Of a DNA stretch of 64,000 nucleotides, positions 44,236 through 54,203 are shown one piece after another. The DNA comes from Pseudoxanthomonas sacheonensis (lineage in GTDB: Bacteria > Pseudomonadota > Gammaproteobacteria > Xanthomonadales > Xanthomonadaceae). The notes beneath the pieces are model-generated. The model was not told the DNA's origin. It searched no databases and saw only the letters and a program-made list of their open reading frames with translations. Made by a program: the position numbers and the translations under genes. Where the stretch lies: the NCBI RefSeq assembly GCF_010093305.1, contig NZ_PDWS01000014.1, positions 1 through 64,000 of the forward strand. Reading direction: 5' to 3'. Each line of letters opens with the position of its first letter. The first letter of the stretch is position 1.

Positions 44236-45189
44236 TCACAAGGTTGCGGGAGGGGAGGCGTAGGTCTTTTCGCCGGCGGTGATGGCCAGATCCAGACGGT
44301 TTTCGGGCGGCGGCAAAGGACAGGTCGCGAAGGTCGTAAAGGCGCAGGGCGGGTTGTAGGCGCGGTTGAAATCCAGCACCACCTTGCCCTGGGCATCGGG
44401 GCCTGGCGTGTCGATGAAGCGGCCCGCCGGATAGCTGCCGTGGCCGCTGGTGCGATCGGCGAAGACCAGGAAAAGTTCGTTGCCCGGTTCGCCCATCGCT
44501 TCGATGCGGTAGGTCTTGCCCTCGCGTACGAACTCCACCGCTCCCGGGTTGGGCGCATCGGTGGAAGTGCCGATGATGTCGACGATGGGCAGTGTCTTGC
44601 CGGGCGGGTGCGGGACGAACTTGCCGACGATTTTCCATTCCGGATCGGCAGGCCAGTAGTCGAGCCCGGTGAACTGCAGGCGGGTGGGAGCATCGGCGTA
44701 CTTGATGCGCAGGCCGAAGCGTTGGCCGCGTTTGATCACGCTCAACAGCCCCTTGCCCTCGTCGAAACCGACCAGACTGGGCGCCGGATCGTGATCGGTT
44801 TTCAGCTCGACCCTGCCCTTGCCGGTCAAGGGTTCGCCATTCAGGGTCAGAGCAACGCCGCTCTCCGGCGTGAGATAGATGTGTCCATCGCGCTGTTCCA
44901 CCATACCCAGCTTCGGCGGACCTACCGCCAGGCGGATTCCGCTACCGGCGCTGCTACCGACGTAATGGGCCTTGAGTTCCAGCCAATGCAGACCCACCAG
45001 ACTGGTCCAGCCATCGGGCTTCAGCAGATCCTGTTTGCGCTCATTGCGCCAGATGGCGTTGTCGGCGAGGAAATTCGGATCGGGGGCGGGCCCGGCCTTG
45101 CCCGTAGCGGAGTCGTCCGCACCACCGCTGCAGGCGGCGAGCGCCAGCAACATCGACCCGGCCATCGCGTATCGCGCGAGCTTCCCCAT
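44236..45189 (-). CDS. DUF1684 lipoprotein
   Basis: 317 residues with lipobox LALAACSGG, so it is membrane-anchored. DUF1684 features include WTSLVGLHWLELKAHYVGSS in pieces, GRFIDTP, DFNRAYNPPCAF and CPLPPPENRL near the C terminus. This family has a beta-rich fold; no role is established. It is 2 bp downstream of mutL and may be co-transcribed with it. Confidence 0.88.
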   Translation of the reverse strand: MGKLARYAMAGSMLLALAACSGGADDSATGKAGPAPDPNFLADNAIWRNERKQDLLKPDGWTSLVGLHWLELKAHYVGSSAGSGIRLAVGPPKLGMVEQRDGHIYLTPESGVALTLNGEPLTGKGRVELKTDHDPAPSLVGFDEGKGLLSVIKRGQRFGLRIKYADAPTRLQFTGLDYWPADPEWKIVGKFVPHPPGKTLPIVDIIGTSTDAPNPGAVEFVREGKTYRIEAMGEPGNELFLVFADRTSGHGSYPAGRFIDTPGPDAQGKVVLDFNRAYNPPCAFTTFATCPLPPPENRLDLAITAGEKTYASPPATL

Positions 45190-45190
45190 A

Positions 45191-47044
45191 TCAGCGTCCC
45201 CTCATGAACCAGCGATCGATTTCGGCCAGCGAAAAACGCGCCCAGGTAGGCCTGCCGTGATTGCACTGGCCCGAGCGTTCGGTGATCTCCATTTCGCGCA
45301 GCAGCGCGTTCATTTCCGGAATGGTCAGGCGGCGATTGGCGCGCACCGCGCCGTGGCAAGCCATGGTGGAAAGCAGCTCGTCGCGTGCGGCGGCTATGCG
45401 CCTGGTTTCGCCGTGCTCGCGCAGGTCCGTCAGCACATCGCGCAACAGGCCCTCCGGCTCGGCTTGCGCCAGCAATGCGGGCACGCTGCGCACGCTGAGC
45501 GATTGCGGACCGCTGCGGGTCACATCGAAACCCAGCGCGGCCAGCGTTTCCGCTTCGCGTTCGGCGACCTCCGCTTCGCGCTCGGCCACTACCAGATTGA
45601 ACGGCACCAGCAGCGGTTGCGAATGCAGACCTATGCCGTCGTGTGCGCTCTTCAATTTCTCGTAACCGATACGTTCGTGCGCGGCATGCATGTCCACGAC
45701 GATCAAGCCGTCCGCGTTCTCGGCCAGGATATAGATACCGTGCAGTTGCGCGATGGCGTAGCCCAGCGGAGGAATAGCGGCATCGCTGCTGACGGGCAAA
45801 CGCTGCTCGGGAGACTGCGAGGCGAACGCCTGCGGAGAGACCGCATCCGAAGAGAACGTTTCCGGGAAGAACGCCTGCGAGGCGCCCGATTGAGAGTAGA
45901 GCGCCGCATAGGCTGCAGGAGCTTCGCCGACGCTCAGGCCCAGTGGCGACTGTTGCGTCGGCGACCACGGCTGCGGCGAACCGAACCCAACCGCAGCGCC
46001 CGGATACTGCGCCCTGTCCGCAGCCCCTTGAGTGGCTGCCGCGATCGCACCGGCGCGCGTTTCGGCCAGCGCGTCCTGCAAGGCGCGATAGACGAAATCG
46101 TGCACCAGCCGCGTGTCGCGGAAACGGACTTCGTGTTTGGCCGGATGCACGTTGACGTCGACGCGCAGCGGGTCGATTTCCAGAAACAGCACGTAGGCCG
46201 GTTGGCGGCCGTGGAACAGCACATCCTGGTAAGCCATCTTCACCGCATGGGCGATGTTGCGGTCGCGCACCGCGCGGCCGTTTACATAGAGGTATTGCTG
46301 GTCTGCGCTGGCACGCGAGTAACTCGGCAATGCTATCCAGCCGTGCAGGCGCAGCCCGGCCGCCGCATGCTCGACGCGCAAGGCCTGACGCGCGAAATCT
46401 TCGCCCAAGGTTTCGTTCAAACGCAGCGAGGCGTCCAGCAGGTCGGGTTTGTAGCGGCGCGATGGACGGCCGTTGTGGCTGACGCGCAATTCCACATCCG
46501 GGCGCGCAAGCGCCAGCGAACGCAACCATTCCTCGATGTGGCTGAGTTCGGTACGCTCGGCGCGCAGGAACTTGCGCCGTGCCGGCACGTTGTAGAACAG
46601 TTCGCGCACTTCCACCGTGGTGCCGGGCGCCTGCGCTTTGGGGGCTATCTCGCCCAGCTTGCCGCCTTCGACCCGCAGCGACGAGCCATGCTCGTCGCCG
46701 GCGCGGCGCGAGGACAGCGAGAAACGGCTGACCGAGGCGATCGAAGGCAAGGCCTCGCCGCGGAAACCGAGCGTGGCCACCGCTTCCAGATCGTCCAGCG
46801 AGGCGATCTTGCTGGTGGCGTGGCGGGCGACCGCCAGCGGCAATTCCTCCGGGGCTATGCCGCCGCCGTCGTCGCGGATGCGGATAAGGCGAATGCCGCC
46901 TTCCTCAAGGTCTATGTCGATGCGCAGCGCGCCCGCATCCAGCGCGTTTTCGACCAGTTCCTTGACCACGGACGCAGGACGTTCGACCACCTCGCCTGCG
47001 GCGATCTGGTTGATTAGGGTGTCGGGGAGTTGGCGGATCTGCAC
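45191..47044 (-). CDS. mutL: DNA mismatch repair protein MutL
   Basis: 617 residues from a GTG start ([12 protein letters not shown]). N-terminal GHKL ATPase: [46 protein letters not shown] in pieces. The C-terminal domain has [12 protein letters not shown], a DxHAxxExxxxE pattern like the endonuclease site of MutL proteins in MutH-lacking bacteria (about residues 449-460). It is between amiC and the DUF1684 gene, the usual amiC-mutL order. Confidence 0.97.
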   Translation of the reverse strand: MQIRQLPDTLINQIAAGEVVERPASVVKELVENALDAGALRIDIDLEEGGIRLIRIRDDGGGIAPEELPLAVARHATSKIASLDDLEAVATLGFRGEALPSIASVSRFSLSSRRAGDEHGSSLRVEGGKLGEIAPKAQAPGTTVEVRELFYNVPARRKFLRAERTELSHIEEWLRSLALARPDVELRVSHNGRPSRRYKPDLLDASLRLNETLGEDFARQALRVEHAAAGLRLHGWIALPSYSRASADQQYLYVNGRAVRDRNIAHAVKMAYQDVLFHGRQPAYVLFLEIDPLRVDVNVHPAKHEVRFRDTRLVHDFVYRALQDALAETRAGAIAAATQGAADRAQYPGAAVGFGSPQPWSPTQQSPLGLSVGEAPAAYAALYSQSGASQAFFPETFSSDAVSPQAFASQSPEQRLPVSSDAAIPPLGYAIAQLHGIYILAENADGLIVVDMHAAHERIGYEKLKSAHDGIGLHSQPLLVPFNLVVAEREAEVAEREAETLAALGFDVTRSGPQSLSVRSVPALLAQAEPEGLLRDVLTDLREHGETRRIAAARDELLSTMACHGAVRANRRLTIPEMNALLREMEITERSGQCNHGRPTWARFSLAEIDRWFMRGR

Positions 47045-47109
47045 GGTCGGATGGCGACGCGCGGGCGCCGTCGGGAGAACAGACGTGATGATAGCCGAAG
47101 GGGTGGAGC

Positions 47110-48708
47110 TTACGGTGCGCCCGCGCTGCCGATGCTCGCGGTGGTGCGGGATGCCGCGTCGGCGGCGGCGGCGCGCGCCGCGAACAACGTGCCCGGCGGC
47201 GGCTGGCGGGGGAAATAGGTCTGCACGCCGTCCAGCACCGCGCCCGCCACCTTGCGCTGGTAGGCCGGGTCGGTCAGGCGCCGCTCTTCGTCGGCGTTGG
47301 AGATGAAGGCGGTCTCCACCAGCATTGCCGGCATGTCGGAAGTGCGCAGCACGGCGAAGTTGGCGCGTTCGATGTTCGGCTTGTGGTTGTTGCCCACGCG
47401 CTTCAGGCCGTCCAGCACGTGGCTGGCGGCGTCCTCCGACGCTTTCATGTGCCCGCTCTGGGCCAGGTCCAGCAGGACCGAGGACAGGGTGTTGTCCACC
47501 TGCTGCAGACGCACGCCACCAACCAGGTCGGAGGAGTTTTCCTTGTCCGCCAACCAGCGCGCCCGCTGCGAGGAAGCGCCCTTGAGCGAAAGCACGTACA
47601 CCGACGAACCGCGCGCGCTGCGGTTTTCGGCGGCGTCGGCATGGATGGAGACGAACATGTCCGCCTTGTTGGCGCGCGCCTTCTGCGCACGCTGGGGCAG
47701 CGGGATGAAATAGTCGCCATCGCGCACCAGATAGGCCTTCATGCCCGGAGTGGCGTTGATCTGCCGCGCCAGTTCGCGCGCCATCGCCAGGGTGACGTCT
47801 TTTTCACGCTTGCCGGTGGGGCCTTGCGCGCCAGGGTCCTGACCGCCGTGTCCGGCGTCGATGGCTATCACCAGCGGACGCATGCCGGCGCGCATCGGTA
47901 CCTGCGGCATCGGCTTGTAGGCGGGCTCGGTGCTAGCGGAAGCGGTTTCGGTTGGCGTGGAGGCCGCAGTTGTAGCGGGTGCGGGCACGCCGGTCGCGAT
48001 GGTGTATTGGACAGGCGCCGGTTGTGTCGGCGCCGGCGCCGGCCCGGTACGAGGCTCGCTTGTGCCGGCAGGGACCACCGCCTGCGTACTTTGCCCGTTG
48101 AGAATCGCTTGCGGGGAGAGTTGCGGCAAAACCGCCGGCGGTTTGGCCGCAGCCTGTTGCACGGCGGCGGAGGTCAAAGCCGCGGTCGCTTGTGCCGCTG
48201 CTTGGGTGCTGGTTTGTTGCGCGGGGGTTTGCGGCGTGCCAGCTTGTTGCGTAGCAGGCGAAGAATCGGCCGCCGTCGCTTTCGCTACCGTCGCTACGGA
48301 CGCAGGACCGTCGCCGGGCCATTCCAACACCAGCCGCGCGCCGCTGGCGGTGGGTTCCAGACGCGGCTTCATGGCCACGACCGAAGACGAAAGATCGAAC
48401 ACGATGCGCAAGGTATCCGGCGTCGGTTGGCCGGTGCGCACCGACTTGACTATGCCGGCGCCCGCCGGAAGCTTCAGGCCGCGCACGGCTGTGGAAGCAG
48501 GCAGATCGACGACCAGTCGATCCGGACCGGCCAGGGACAGGGTTCTGTACTCGCCCTTGCCTTCCAGCTGGATCTCGGCGCGGGTGCCGGTGGCGCCCGT
48601 ATCGACGCTGACACTGCGGACTTCGCCGGCCAAAACGGGGCACGCGACACCCAAGGCGAGCGCGATGCCCACCGTGGTGCTGCCGAAACGGGTGATCCCC
48701 TTATGCAT
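47110..48708 (-). CDS. amiC: N-acetylmuramoyl-L-alanine amidase (AmiC-type)
   Basis: 532 residues. Signal peptide (ends VLAGE), AMIN domain at about 30-130 ([20 protein letters not shown]), a long Ala/Thr/Gln/Pro-rich linker to about 270, then the Amidase_3 domain with zinc ligands in [15 protein letters not shown] and [13 protein letters not shown] and the Glu in [13 protein letters not shown]. It cleaves the amide bond between MurNAc and the stem peptide to separate daughter cells, probably activated by an EnvC/NlpD factor. It lies upstream of mutL and downstream of tsaE. Confidence 0.96.
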   Translation of the reverse strand: MHKGITRFGSTTVGIALALGVACPVLAGEVRSVSVDTGATGTRAEIQLEGKGEYRTLSLAGPDRLVVDLPASTAVRGLKLPAGAGIVKSVRTGQPTPDTLRIVFDLSSSVVAMKPRLEPTASGARLVLEWPGDGPASVATVAKATAADSSPATQQAGTPQTPAQQTSTQAAAQATAALTSAAVQQAAAKPPAVLPQLSPQAILNGQSTQAVVPAGTSEPRTGPAPAPTQPAPVQYTIATGVPAPATTAASTPTETASASTEPAYKPMPQVPMRAGMRPLVIAIDAGHGGQDPGAQGPTGKREKDVTLAMARELARQINATPGMKAYLVRDGDYFIPLPQRAQKARANKADMFVSIHADAAENRSARGSSVYVLSLKGASSQRARWLADKENSSDLVGGVRLQQVDNTLSSVLLDLAQSGHMKASEDAASHVLDGLKRVGNNHKPNIERANFAVLRTSDMPAMLVETAFISNADEERRLTDPAYQRKVAGAVLDGVQTYFPRQPPPGTLFAARAAAADAASRTTASIGSAGAP

Positions 48709-48744
48709 GCGGCGGATTCAAGCACCATCCGCCAAGGAATGCAA

Positions 48745-49266
48745 CTACTTTTCCCTTAATAATCCGTAACCTGCCGGAACTTCCTGTTGTGCCCGGGAAG
48801 ATAGCGCTGCAACTTCGGCCGCAGCGGCCAGCTGTTCCAGCCAGCGCTCGCCTGTCGCCGTGCCAGCCAGCAGCCGGGCCTCCCGGCCCATGCCCTGAGT
48901 AGCCAACTCCACGCGCAGATCGGCTTTGGGCAACGCAGCGCCCGCACGCTCCGGCCACTCCACCAGCCACAGGGTGGCCATCGCGTCGTCAAGGCCCAGG
49001 AAATCCAGTTCTCCCGCATCACCGATGCGGTAAAGATCCAGGTGCCAGGCCTCGCCTTCGGGAATGGGATACCGCTCCACCAGAGTGTAGGTCGGGCTGC
49101 GGATCGCACCTTCTACGCCCAGCGCCCGCAGCAACGCGCGCGCAAGCGTCGACTTGCCAGCGCCCAGATCGCCTTGCAGATGCACGACCGCATGCGCCGG
49201 GCGCGTGGACGCCAGCGCGCGGCCCAGTGCCTCGGTCGCTTCGCTTGCGGGAAGCTGCAGATGCAT
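48745..49266 (-). CDS. tsaE: tRNA threonylcarbamoyladenosine biosynthesis protein TsaE
   Basis: 173 residues from the ATG at 49266; one upstream TTG codon is also in frame. P-loop ATPase with GDLGAGKSTLARALL, SPTYTLVERY and HLDLYRIGDAGELDFLGLDD, the TsaE hallmarks. It supports TsaB/TsaD in forming t6A37 on ANN-decoding tRNAs. Its ATG shares a base with the nnr stop (TGATG), so the two are coupled. The C-terminal 30 residues are less conserved. Confidence 0.95.
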   Translation of the reverse strand: MHLQLPASEATEALGRALASTRPAHAVVHLQGDLGAGKSTLARALLRALGVEGAIRSPTYTLVERYPIPEGEAWHLDLYRIGDAGELDFLGLDDAMATLWLVEWPERAGAALPKADLRVELATQGMGREARLLAGTATGERWLEQLAAAAEVAALSSRAQQEVPAGYGLLREK

Positions 49267-50750
49267 CAATCGATCCCCTCCGGATTGGCAAGACGTCGCA
49301 GGTGGGGGAAGAGATCCGAAGGCAAAAGCCCGCGCTCGCCCTCTTCCGCGGCGGCGTCGCCGGCGAGCGAATGCAGCAGCGCACCTGCACTGGCCGCATC
49401 GAAAGCGGACAGGCCGCTCGCCCGCAAAGCCACGATCACGCCGGTCAACACATCGCCCATGCCGCCGACCGCCATGCCTGGGTTGCCGGCATCCAGCACG
49501 CGCGGCGTCTGCCCGGGCGCAGCGATGATCGTGCCCGCGCCCTTGAGCACGGCGACCGCCTGGTAACGCTCTGCAATAGCTTGCGCCGCGGCGAATCGAT
49601 CACGCTGCACCTCGGCCGTTTCGATGCCGAGCAGGCGTGCCGCTTCGCCTGGATGCGGGGTCAGAATCGCATCGGCAAGCGCATGGGGCTCGGCGGCGAT
49701 CAGGTTCAGCGCATCGGCATCCAGCACCAGCGGCTTGCCGGCCGCCAGCGCCAGCTTGAGCATGGCGCGACCCCAATCGTCCTTGCCGAGGCCGGGGCCG
49801 ATAGCTATCGCACCGACGCCTGAAAACAGCGGTTTCAGCTCGTCTCCCGACTCCACGCCGCGGGCCATCGCTTCCGGACGCCGCGCCAGCATCGCCGGCA
49901 CGTGCGATTCGCGAGTCGCCACGCTCAACAGACCCGCGCCGCTGCGCAGGGCCGCCTCGGCGCACAACAGGATGGCCCCGCCATGCCCATGATCGCCGCC
50001 GATGCACAGCGCCCTGCCCGACTCGCCCTTGTGCGTGTTGCGGCGACGCGGCAGCAACCAATACGACAGCGCTTCGGGGGTAAGCAGCGACGCACTGGAT
50101 TCGACGGTGGAAAAAGTCTCGCCCGGAACCTCCAATCCCTCCAATGCGAGCTCGCCCGTGTGTTCGAGCGCTTCACCCGTCCACAACCCCGCATGCCGCG
50201 CGATGAACTGCAAGGTGCGCGAAGCAAAGACGGCCTTGCCGGGCGCCGCCCCCTTGTCGGCGTCCAATCCGCTGGGCACATCCAGCGCCAGCACCGGCGC
50301 CGATTGCCCGTTGATGGCGTCGATCAGTGCCGTGGCGAACGCATCGGGCGGACGCGACAGGCCGATACCGAACAGAGCATCCACCACCACATCGCCTTGC
50401 GGTATGGCATCGGGGAAAATCGCGATCTCTCCGCCGACCGCCACATAGTCGGTGCATGCGCGCTGGGACAGTGCCGTGCCGGGCACGTGTTCGGCCAGAT
50501 GCAGCACTTTCACGGCGCGGCCAGAGCGGTGCGCCAGGCGCGCCAGCACGTAGCCATCGCCGCCGTTGTTGCCGGGCCCGCAGACCACGGTGATGCGCTG
50601 CGCGGCGGGCCAGTTCTGCAGCAGATGCTGCCAGGCGGCCTGTCCGGCCCGCTGCATCAGCACATAACCGTCGCCTCCCAGCAACGCCGTCGCGCGGGCA
50701 TCGAGCAAGCGGGCGGCGTGGGTGTCGAACAGGGGCAGCAATCCGTACAT
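49266..50750 (-). CDS. nnr: Bifunctional NAD(P)H-hydrate epimerase/dehydratase
   Basis: 494 residues. N-terminal YjeF_N epimerase (VVCGPGNNGGDGYVLAR, VDALFGIGLSRPP, LDVPSGLDADKG) and C-terminal YjeF_C dehydratase (AIAIGPGLGKDDWGRAML, LTPHPGEAARLLG, GNPGMAVGGMGDVLTG). It repairs damaged NADHX/NADPHX, using ADP or ATP for the dehydration. Start ATG at 50750 is only seven bases from a -10-like box shared with queG, so its mRNA may be leaderless. Confidence 0.97.
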   Translation of the reverse strand: MYGLLPLFDTHAARLLDARATALLGGDGYVLMQRAGQAAWQHLLQNWPAAQRITVVCGPGNNGGDGYVLARLAHRSGRAVKVLHLAEHVPGTALSQRACTDYVAVGGEIAIFPDAIPQGDVVVDALFGIGLSRPPDAFATALIDAINGQSAPVLALDVPSGLDADKGAAPGKAVFASRTLQFIARHAGLWTGEALEHTGELALEGLEVPGETFSTVESSASLLTPEALSYWLLPRRRNTHKGESGRALCIGGDHGHGGAILLCAEAALRSGAGLLSVATRESHVPAMLARRPEAMARGVESGDELKPLFSGVGAIAIGPGLGKDDWGRAMLKLALAAGKPLVLDADALNLIAAEPHALADAILTPHPGEAARLLGIETAEVQRDRFAAAQAIAERYQAVAVLKGAGTIIAAPGQTPRVLDAGNPGMAVGGMGDVLTGVIVALRASGLSAFDAASAGALLHSLAGDAAAEEGERGLLPSDLFPHLRRLANPEGID

Positions 50751-50757
50751 GGCGTGG

Positions 50758-50767
50758 ATTCTATACT
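50758..50767. promoter_or_regulatory. Overlapping bidirectional -10 box for nnr and queG
   Basis: The 23-bp nnr-queG gap contains ATTCTATACT. On the forward strand TATACT (50762-50767) lies 6 bases before the queG ATG; on the reverse strand TAGAAT (50763-50758) lies 7 bases before the nnr ATG. Both hexamers differ from TATAAT by one base. Start sites 7 bases past each box would fall on or next to the start codons. No good -35 is visible for either gene. Confidence 0.5.
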
Positions 50768-50773
50768 TGACCC

Positions 50774-51841
50774 ATGTCCTTGCCCTTCGCCGCCGCACCG
50801 GATCCAGCCGCACTCGCCCAGCGCGTGCGTGCGCTGTCGCGGGAACTCGGCTTCCAGCGCTGCGGGATCGCCGGCATCGAACTGGGCGAGGACGAAACCC
50901 ATCTGCGCGACTGGCTGGCCAAGGGCCTGTATGGCTCGATGGACTGGATGGCGCGCCATGGCGACAAGCGCGCACGGCCGGACGAGCTGATTCCGGGCAC
51001 CTTGCGGGTGATCTCGGTCGGCCTGGACTACGGCCGCAACGATGGCGAAGAAGCCTGGACCACGCTGGAAAACGGCGAACGCGCCTATGTCGCCCGCTAC
51101 GCGCTGGGCCGCGATTACCACAAGCTGATGCGGCAGCGCCTGCAGAAACTGGCGGAACGGATCCAGCAGGAAGTCGGCCCGTTCGGCCATCGCGTATTCG
51201 TGGACTCGGCGCCGGTGCTGGAACGTGCTTTGGCAAGAAATGCAGGCCTGGGCTGGATCGGCAAGCACACCTGCCTGATCGACAAGGACGGCGGCTCATG
51301 GTTTTTCCTGGGCGAGATCTATGTCGACCTGCCGCTACCGGTCGATGTACCCGCCAGCGCGCATTGCGGCACCTGCACGCGCTGCATCGACATCTGCCCC
51401 ACCCAGGCCATCGTCGCACCCTACCGGCTGGATGCGCGCCGCTGCATTTCCTACCTGACCATCGAGCACGAAGGCTCGATTCCCGAAGAACTTCGCCCTG
51501 CCATCGGCAACCGCATCTTCGGCTGCGACGACTGCCAGCTGGTGTGCCCATGGAACAAGTTCGCCAAACGCACGGACGAGCCCGATTTCCGCGCGCGGAA
51601 CGATCTCGATACGGCGACCCTGCCGCAGCTTTTCGCATGGTCGGAAGCCGAGTTCCTCAGCCGCACCGAGGGGTCGGCGATCCGCCGCAGCGGGTACGAG
51701 CGCTGGTTGCGCAATATCGCGGTGGGATTGGGGAATGCGCCGGCTACGCCAGCGGTGACGGCGGCGCTTGCTTCACGCCGGGACCATGATTCCGAAGTGG
51801 TGCGGGAGCATGTGGGGTGGGCTTTGGCGCGGCATGGGTGA
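50774..51841 (+). CDS. queG: Epoxyqueuosine reductase
   Basis: 355 residues. It reduces epoxyqueuosine in tRNA to queuosine with cobalamin and iron-sulfur clusters. The N-terminal cobalamin domain has LGFQRCGIAG, DELIPGTLRVISVGLDYGR in pieces; VDSAPVLERALA holds the conserved Asp/Ser; clusters are bound by CGTCTRCIDICPTQA and CDDCQLVCPWN. ATG at 50774 has no Shine-Dalgarno and a -10-like hexamer is 6 bases before it. It is convergent with pgi. Confidence 0.96.
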   Translation: MSLPFAAAPDPAALAQRVRALSRELGFQRCGIAGIELGEDETHLRDWLAKGLYGSMDWMARHGDKRARPDELIPGTLRVISVGLDYGRNDGEEAWTTLENGERAYVARYALGRDYHKLMRQRLQKLAERIQQEVGPFGHRVFVDSAPVLERALARNAGLGWIGKHTCLIDKDGGSWFFLGEIYVDLPLPVDVPASAHCGTCTRCIDICPTQAIVAPYRLDARRCISYLTIEHEGSIPEELRPAIGNRIFGCDDCQLVCPWNKFAKRTDEPDFRARNDLDTATLPQLFAWSEAEFLSRTEGSAIRRSGYERWLRNIAVGLGNAPATPAVTAALASRRDHDSEVVREHVGWALARHG

Positions 51842-51874
51842 CGGACCTACAGAAACCAAGAAAAACCCCGAAGT

Positions 51875-51989
51875 CGTCATCCCAGCGAAAGCTGGGATCC
51901 ATTTTGATCTTGATTCTGCTTCTGTTTGCGTTTGTGTCTGATACATCCTGCGAAAATCAAGATGGATCCCAGCTTTCGCTGGGATGACG
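51875..51989. repeat. Inverted repeat with 28-nt arms (CCCAGCGAAAGCTGGG family)
   Basis: Arms 51875-51902 and 51962-51989 are perfectly complementary and identical to those at 5154-5248, but the central 59 bases differ. The right arm is followed by a TTTTTTT run (51994-52001), so it can act as a terminator for queG. Confidence 0.92.
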
Positions 51990-52023
51990 ACTGGTTTTTT
52001 TGGGCTGATGACGGCTGGTTTTT

Positions 52024-53541
52024 TTAGGCCCGCGCCTTCAGCTCCGCCAACAGCACCTTGGTCACCGGATCGCTCGCCTCGACCTCGCCACGCAACGCCG
52101 GCAACAACCCATTGGCCAACTGCTTGCCCAGCTCCACACCGAACTGATCGAAGGCGTTGATGCCCCACAACACGGACTGCGCGTAAACGCTGTGTTCGTA
52201 CATGGCGATCAGTCCACCCAGCGACTGCGGCGTCAGTGCGTCCAGCAGTATCAGCGTACTGGGCCGGCCGCCTGCGTAGGCGCGATGCGGATCGTCGCTG
52301 GACTGGCCGTTGGCCAGCGCTTCGGCCTGGGCGAAAAGATTGGACATCAACGCCAGATGGTTTTCCGCATACGGATCGTCGTTGCGGAGGGTGCCGACGA
52401 AATCCAGCGGCACGATTTGCGTGCCCTGATGCAAGGCCTGGAAGAAACTGTGCTGCACATCGGTGCCCGCCCCGCCCCACCATACCGGCACCGTGTCCAC
52501 TTCCACCGCGCCGCCGTCCAGCTTCACCGACTTGCCCAGGCTTTCCATCACCAGCTGCTGCAGATAGGCGGGCAGCAAGGCCAGGCGCTGGTCGTAGGTC
52601 ATCACGCCGTGCGCCGCGTGGCCCAGAACGTTGCGGTTCCACACGGCCGTCAATGCATGGCGAACCGAGATGTTGGCTTCCAGCGGCGAATCCAATACAT
52701 GCGCGTCGAACTCCGACGCCCCCCCCAGCAGCTCTTCGAACCGATCGAAACCGATCGCCAGCGCGATCGGCAACCCAACCGCCGACCACAGCGAATAGCG
52801 GCCGCCCACCCAATCCCACATCGGCAACACGCGCTCGGAAGCGATGTCGAAAGCGCTGGCGGCGCGTTCCGGATTGGCGCTGACCGCATACAGGCGCTCG
52901 CTGCCGCCCAACCAGTCGCGCAGGATGCCGCCGTTGAGCAGCGTTTCCTGCGTGCCGAAGGTCTTGGAGATCAGGATGGCGGCGGTGCGCGCCGGATCCA
53001 GCGGCGCCAGCGTGCGTTGCGCGGCGGCGCCGTCCACGTTGGAAAGAAAATGCACGCGGAAACGGCCGCCCGTCGGCGCGCGCAGCGCGTCGGCCACCAG
53101 TCGCGGCCCCAGGTCGGAACCGCCGATGCCGACGCTGACGATATCGGTGATGCCGCTGGCCTCCAGCTCCGCGACCACCGCTCCCATGCGTTGGCGGGTC
53201 GCACTGGCGGTCGCATAGGCTTCGCGCGCCATCGCCGCGCCCGAATGGTTGCCGCGCAGAGCCGTATGCAGCGCGGCGCGGCCTTCGGTGACGTTGACTT
53301 TCTCTCCGTCGAACAAGCGCCGGAACGCGCCAGCCATGTCGCGCGATTGCGCCAGGCCGAGCAGCGCGGCAAGCGCATCGCGGTCGTAGGACTGCCGCGC
53401 GAAATTGAAGTACAGCGGTCCCTGGCGCAACGCGAAATCGCGCGCGCGCATCGGATCCTTCGCCAACAACGACGGCGGTTTTTCGCCCAGCAGGCGGGAA
53501 GCGTGGGATTGCAGCGTGTCGAAGCCCGGCTTCATGCTCAT
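52024..53541 (-). CDS. pgi: Glucose-6-phosphate isomerase
   Basis: 505 residues from the ATG at 53541 ([10 protein letters not shown]). It interconverts glucose 6-phosphate and fructose 6-phosphate. [33 protein letters not shown] and the catalytic motif [21 protein letters not shown], here in pieces, are intact; the family length is about 500-550. The panD stop overlaps its start by 4 bp (ATGA), so it is coupled to the pantothenate cluster. Confidence 0.97.
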   Translation of the reverse strand: MSMKPGFDTLQSHASRLLGEKPPSLLAKDPMRARDFALRQGPLYFNFARQSYDRDALAALLGLAQSRDMAGAFRRLFDGEKVNVTEGRAALHTALRGNHSGAAMAREAYATASATRQRMGAVVAELEASGITDIVSVGIGGSDLGPRLVADALRAPTGGRFRVHFLSNVDGAAAQRTLAPLDPARTAAILISKTFGTQETLLNGGILRDWLGGSERLYAVSANPERAASAFDIASERVLPMWDWVGGRYSLWSAVGLPIALAIGFDRFEELLGGASEFDAHVLDSPLEANISVRHALTAVWNRNVLGHAAHGVMTYDQRLALLPAYLQQLVMESLGKSVKLDGGAVEVDTVPVWWGGAGTDVQHSFFQALHQGTQIVPLDFVGTLRNDDPYAENHLALMSNLFAQAEALANGQSSDDPHRAYAGGRPSTLILLDALTPQSLGGLIAMYEHSVYAQSVLWGINAFDQFGVELGKQLANGLLPALRGEVEASDPVTKVLLAELKARA

Positions 53542-53918
53542 GCCGCCTGCTTGGGAATGGAATGGTTGGTGTGGGTCATGCGGTTGTCGGCATCGACATA
53601 GACCAGGTTCGGCTTGAACACGGACGCTTCCTGTTCGCTCATGGAGGCGAAGGCGGCGATGATCACCAGGTCGCCGACCTGCACATGCCGTGCGGCGCCG
53701 CCGTTCAAGGAGATGATGCCGCTGCCCTCGTCGGCGCGTAGCGCATAGGTGCTGAAGCGGCTGCCGTTGGTCACGTCCCAGACATGCACCTGCTCGAACT
53801 CGCGGATGCCGCTGGCTTCCAGCAGCAGCGCGTCGATGGCGACGGAGCCTTCGTAGTTGAGTTCGGAGTGGGTGACGGTGGCGCGGTGGATCTTGGCTTT
53901 CAGGAGGCTGAGCTGCAT
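53538..53918 (-). CDS. panD: Aspartate 1-decarboxylase
   Basis: 126 residues from the ATG at 53918 ([11 protein letters not shown]). It makes beta-alanine for pantothenate. The self-cleavage site Gly24-Ser25 (NYEGSVAID) that creates the pyruvoyl cofactor is present, as are [10 protein letters not shown] and [10 protein letters not shown]. It is separated from panC by a 285-bp gap filled with a repeat. Confidence 0.97.
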   Translation of the reverse strand: MQLSLLKAKIHRATVTHSELNYEGSVAIDALLLEASGIREFEQVHVWDVTNGSRFSTYALRADEGSGIISLNGGAARHVQVGDLVIIAAFASMSEQEASVFKPNLVYVDADNRMTHTNHSIPKQAA

Positions 53919-53970
53919 GGCTGCGCAAACTTTTCGAGGGGGAATGGAGTTTAGCAATTGAATGCTTAAA

Positions 53971-54200
53971 AGCCCCTCTCCCATCGGGAGAGGGGTTGGG
54001 GTGAGGGTACGGCGGAGAGACGGAGTCACAGATCACGGCAATCCAGCTGCATCCGCAAAGCCGCTCATTGCCGGACTCCACAAAGCGGCAGGTCGTCGCT
54101 TAGCCATACCCTCACGCCCCAAGAGTGCTTGCTGCGCGGCGTCCGCCCTCCGGGCACCCCGCATCAAGTACGGGGCAGGCTCTTCCCCCGAGGGGAGAAG
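53971..54200. repeat. Composite repeat between panC and panD
   Basis: The first 38 bases (53971-54008) are identical to 9797-9834 and form a hairpin CCCTCTCCC/GGGAGAGGG. The other end (about 54105-54200) carries CCCTCACG, GGGCACC, a CAAGTACGGGGCAGGCTC block shared with the 6348-6512 element, and GGGGAGAAG next to the panC stop. Nothing else is seen in this stretch. Confidence 0.85.
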
Positions 54201-54203
54201 AAA

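Noticed and set aside
49266-51638. A 790-codon reverse frame covering nnr and beyond
   Set aside because: Codons past 50750 are antisense to queG and have no homology; NNR enzymes start at MYGLLPLFDT.
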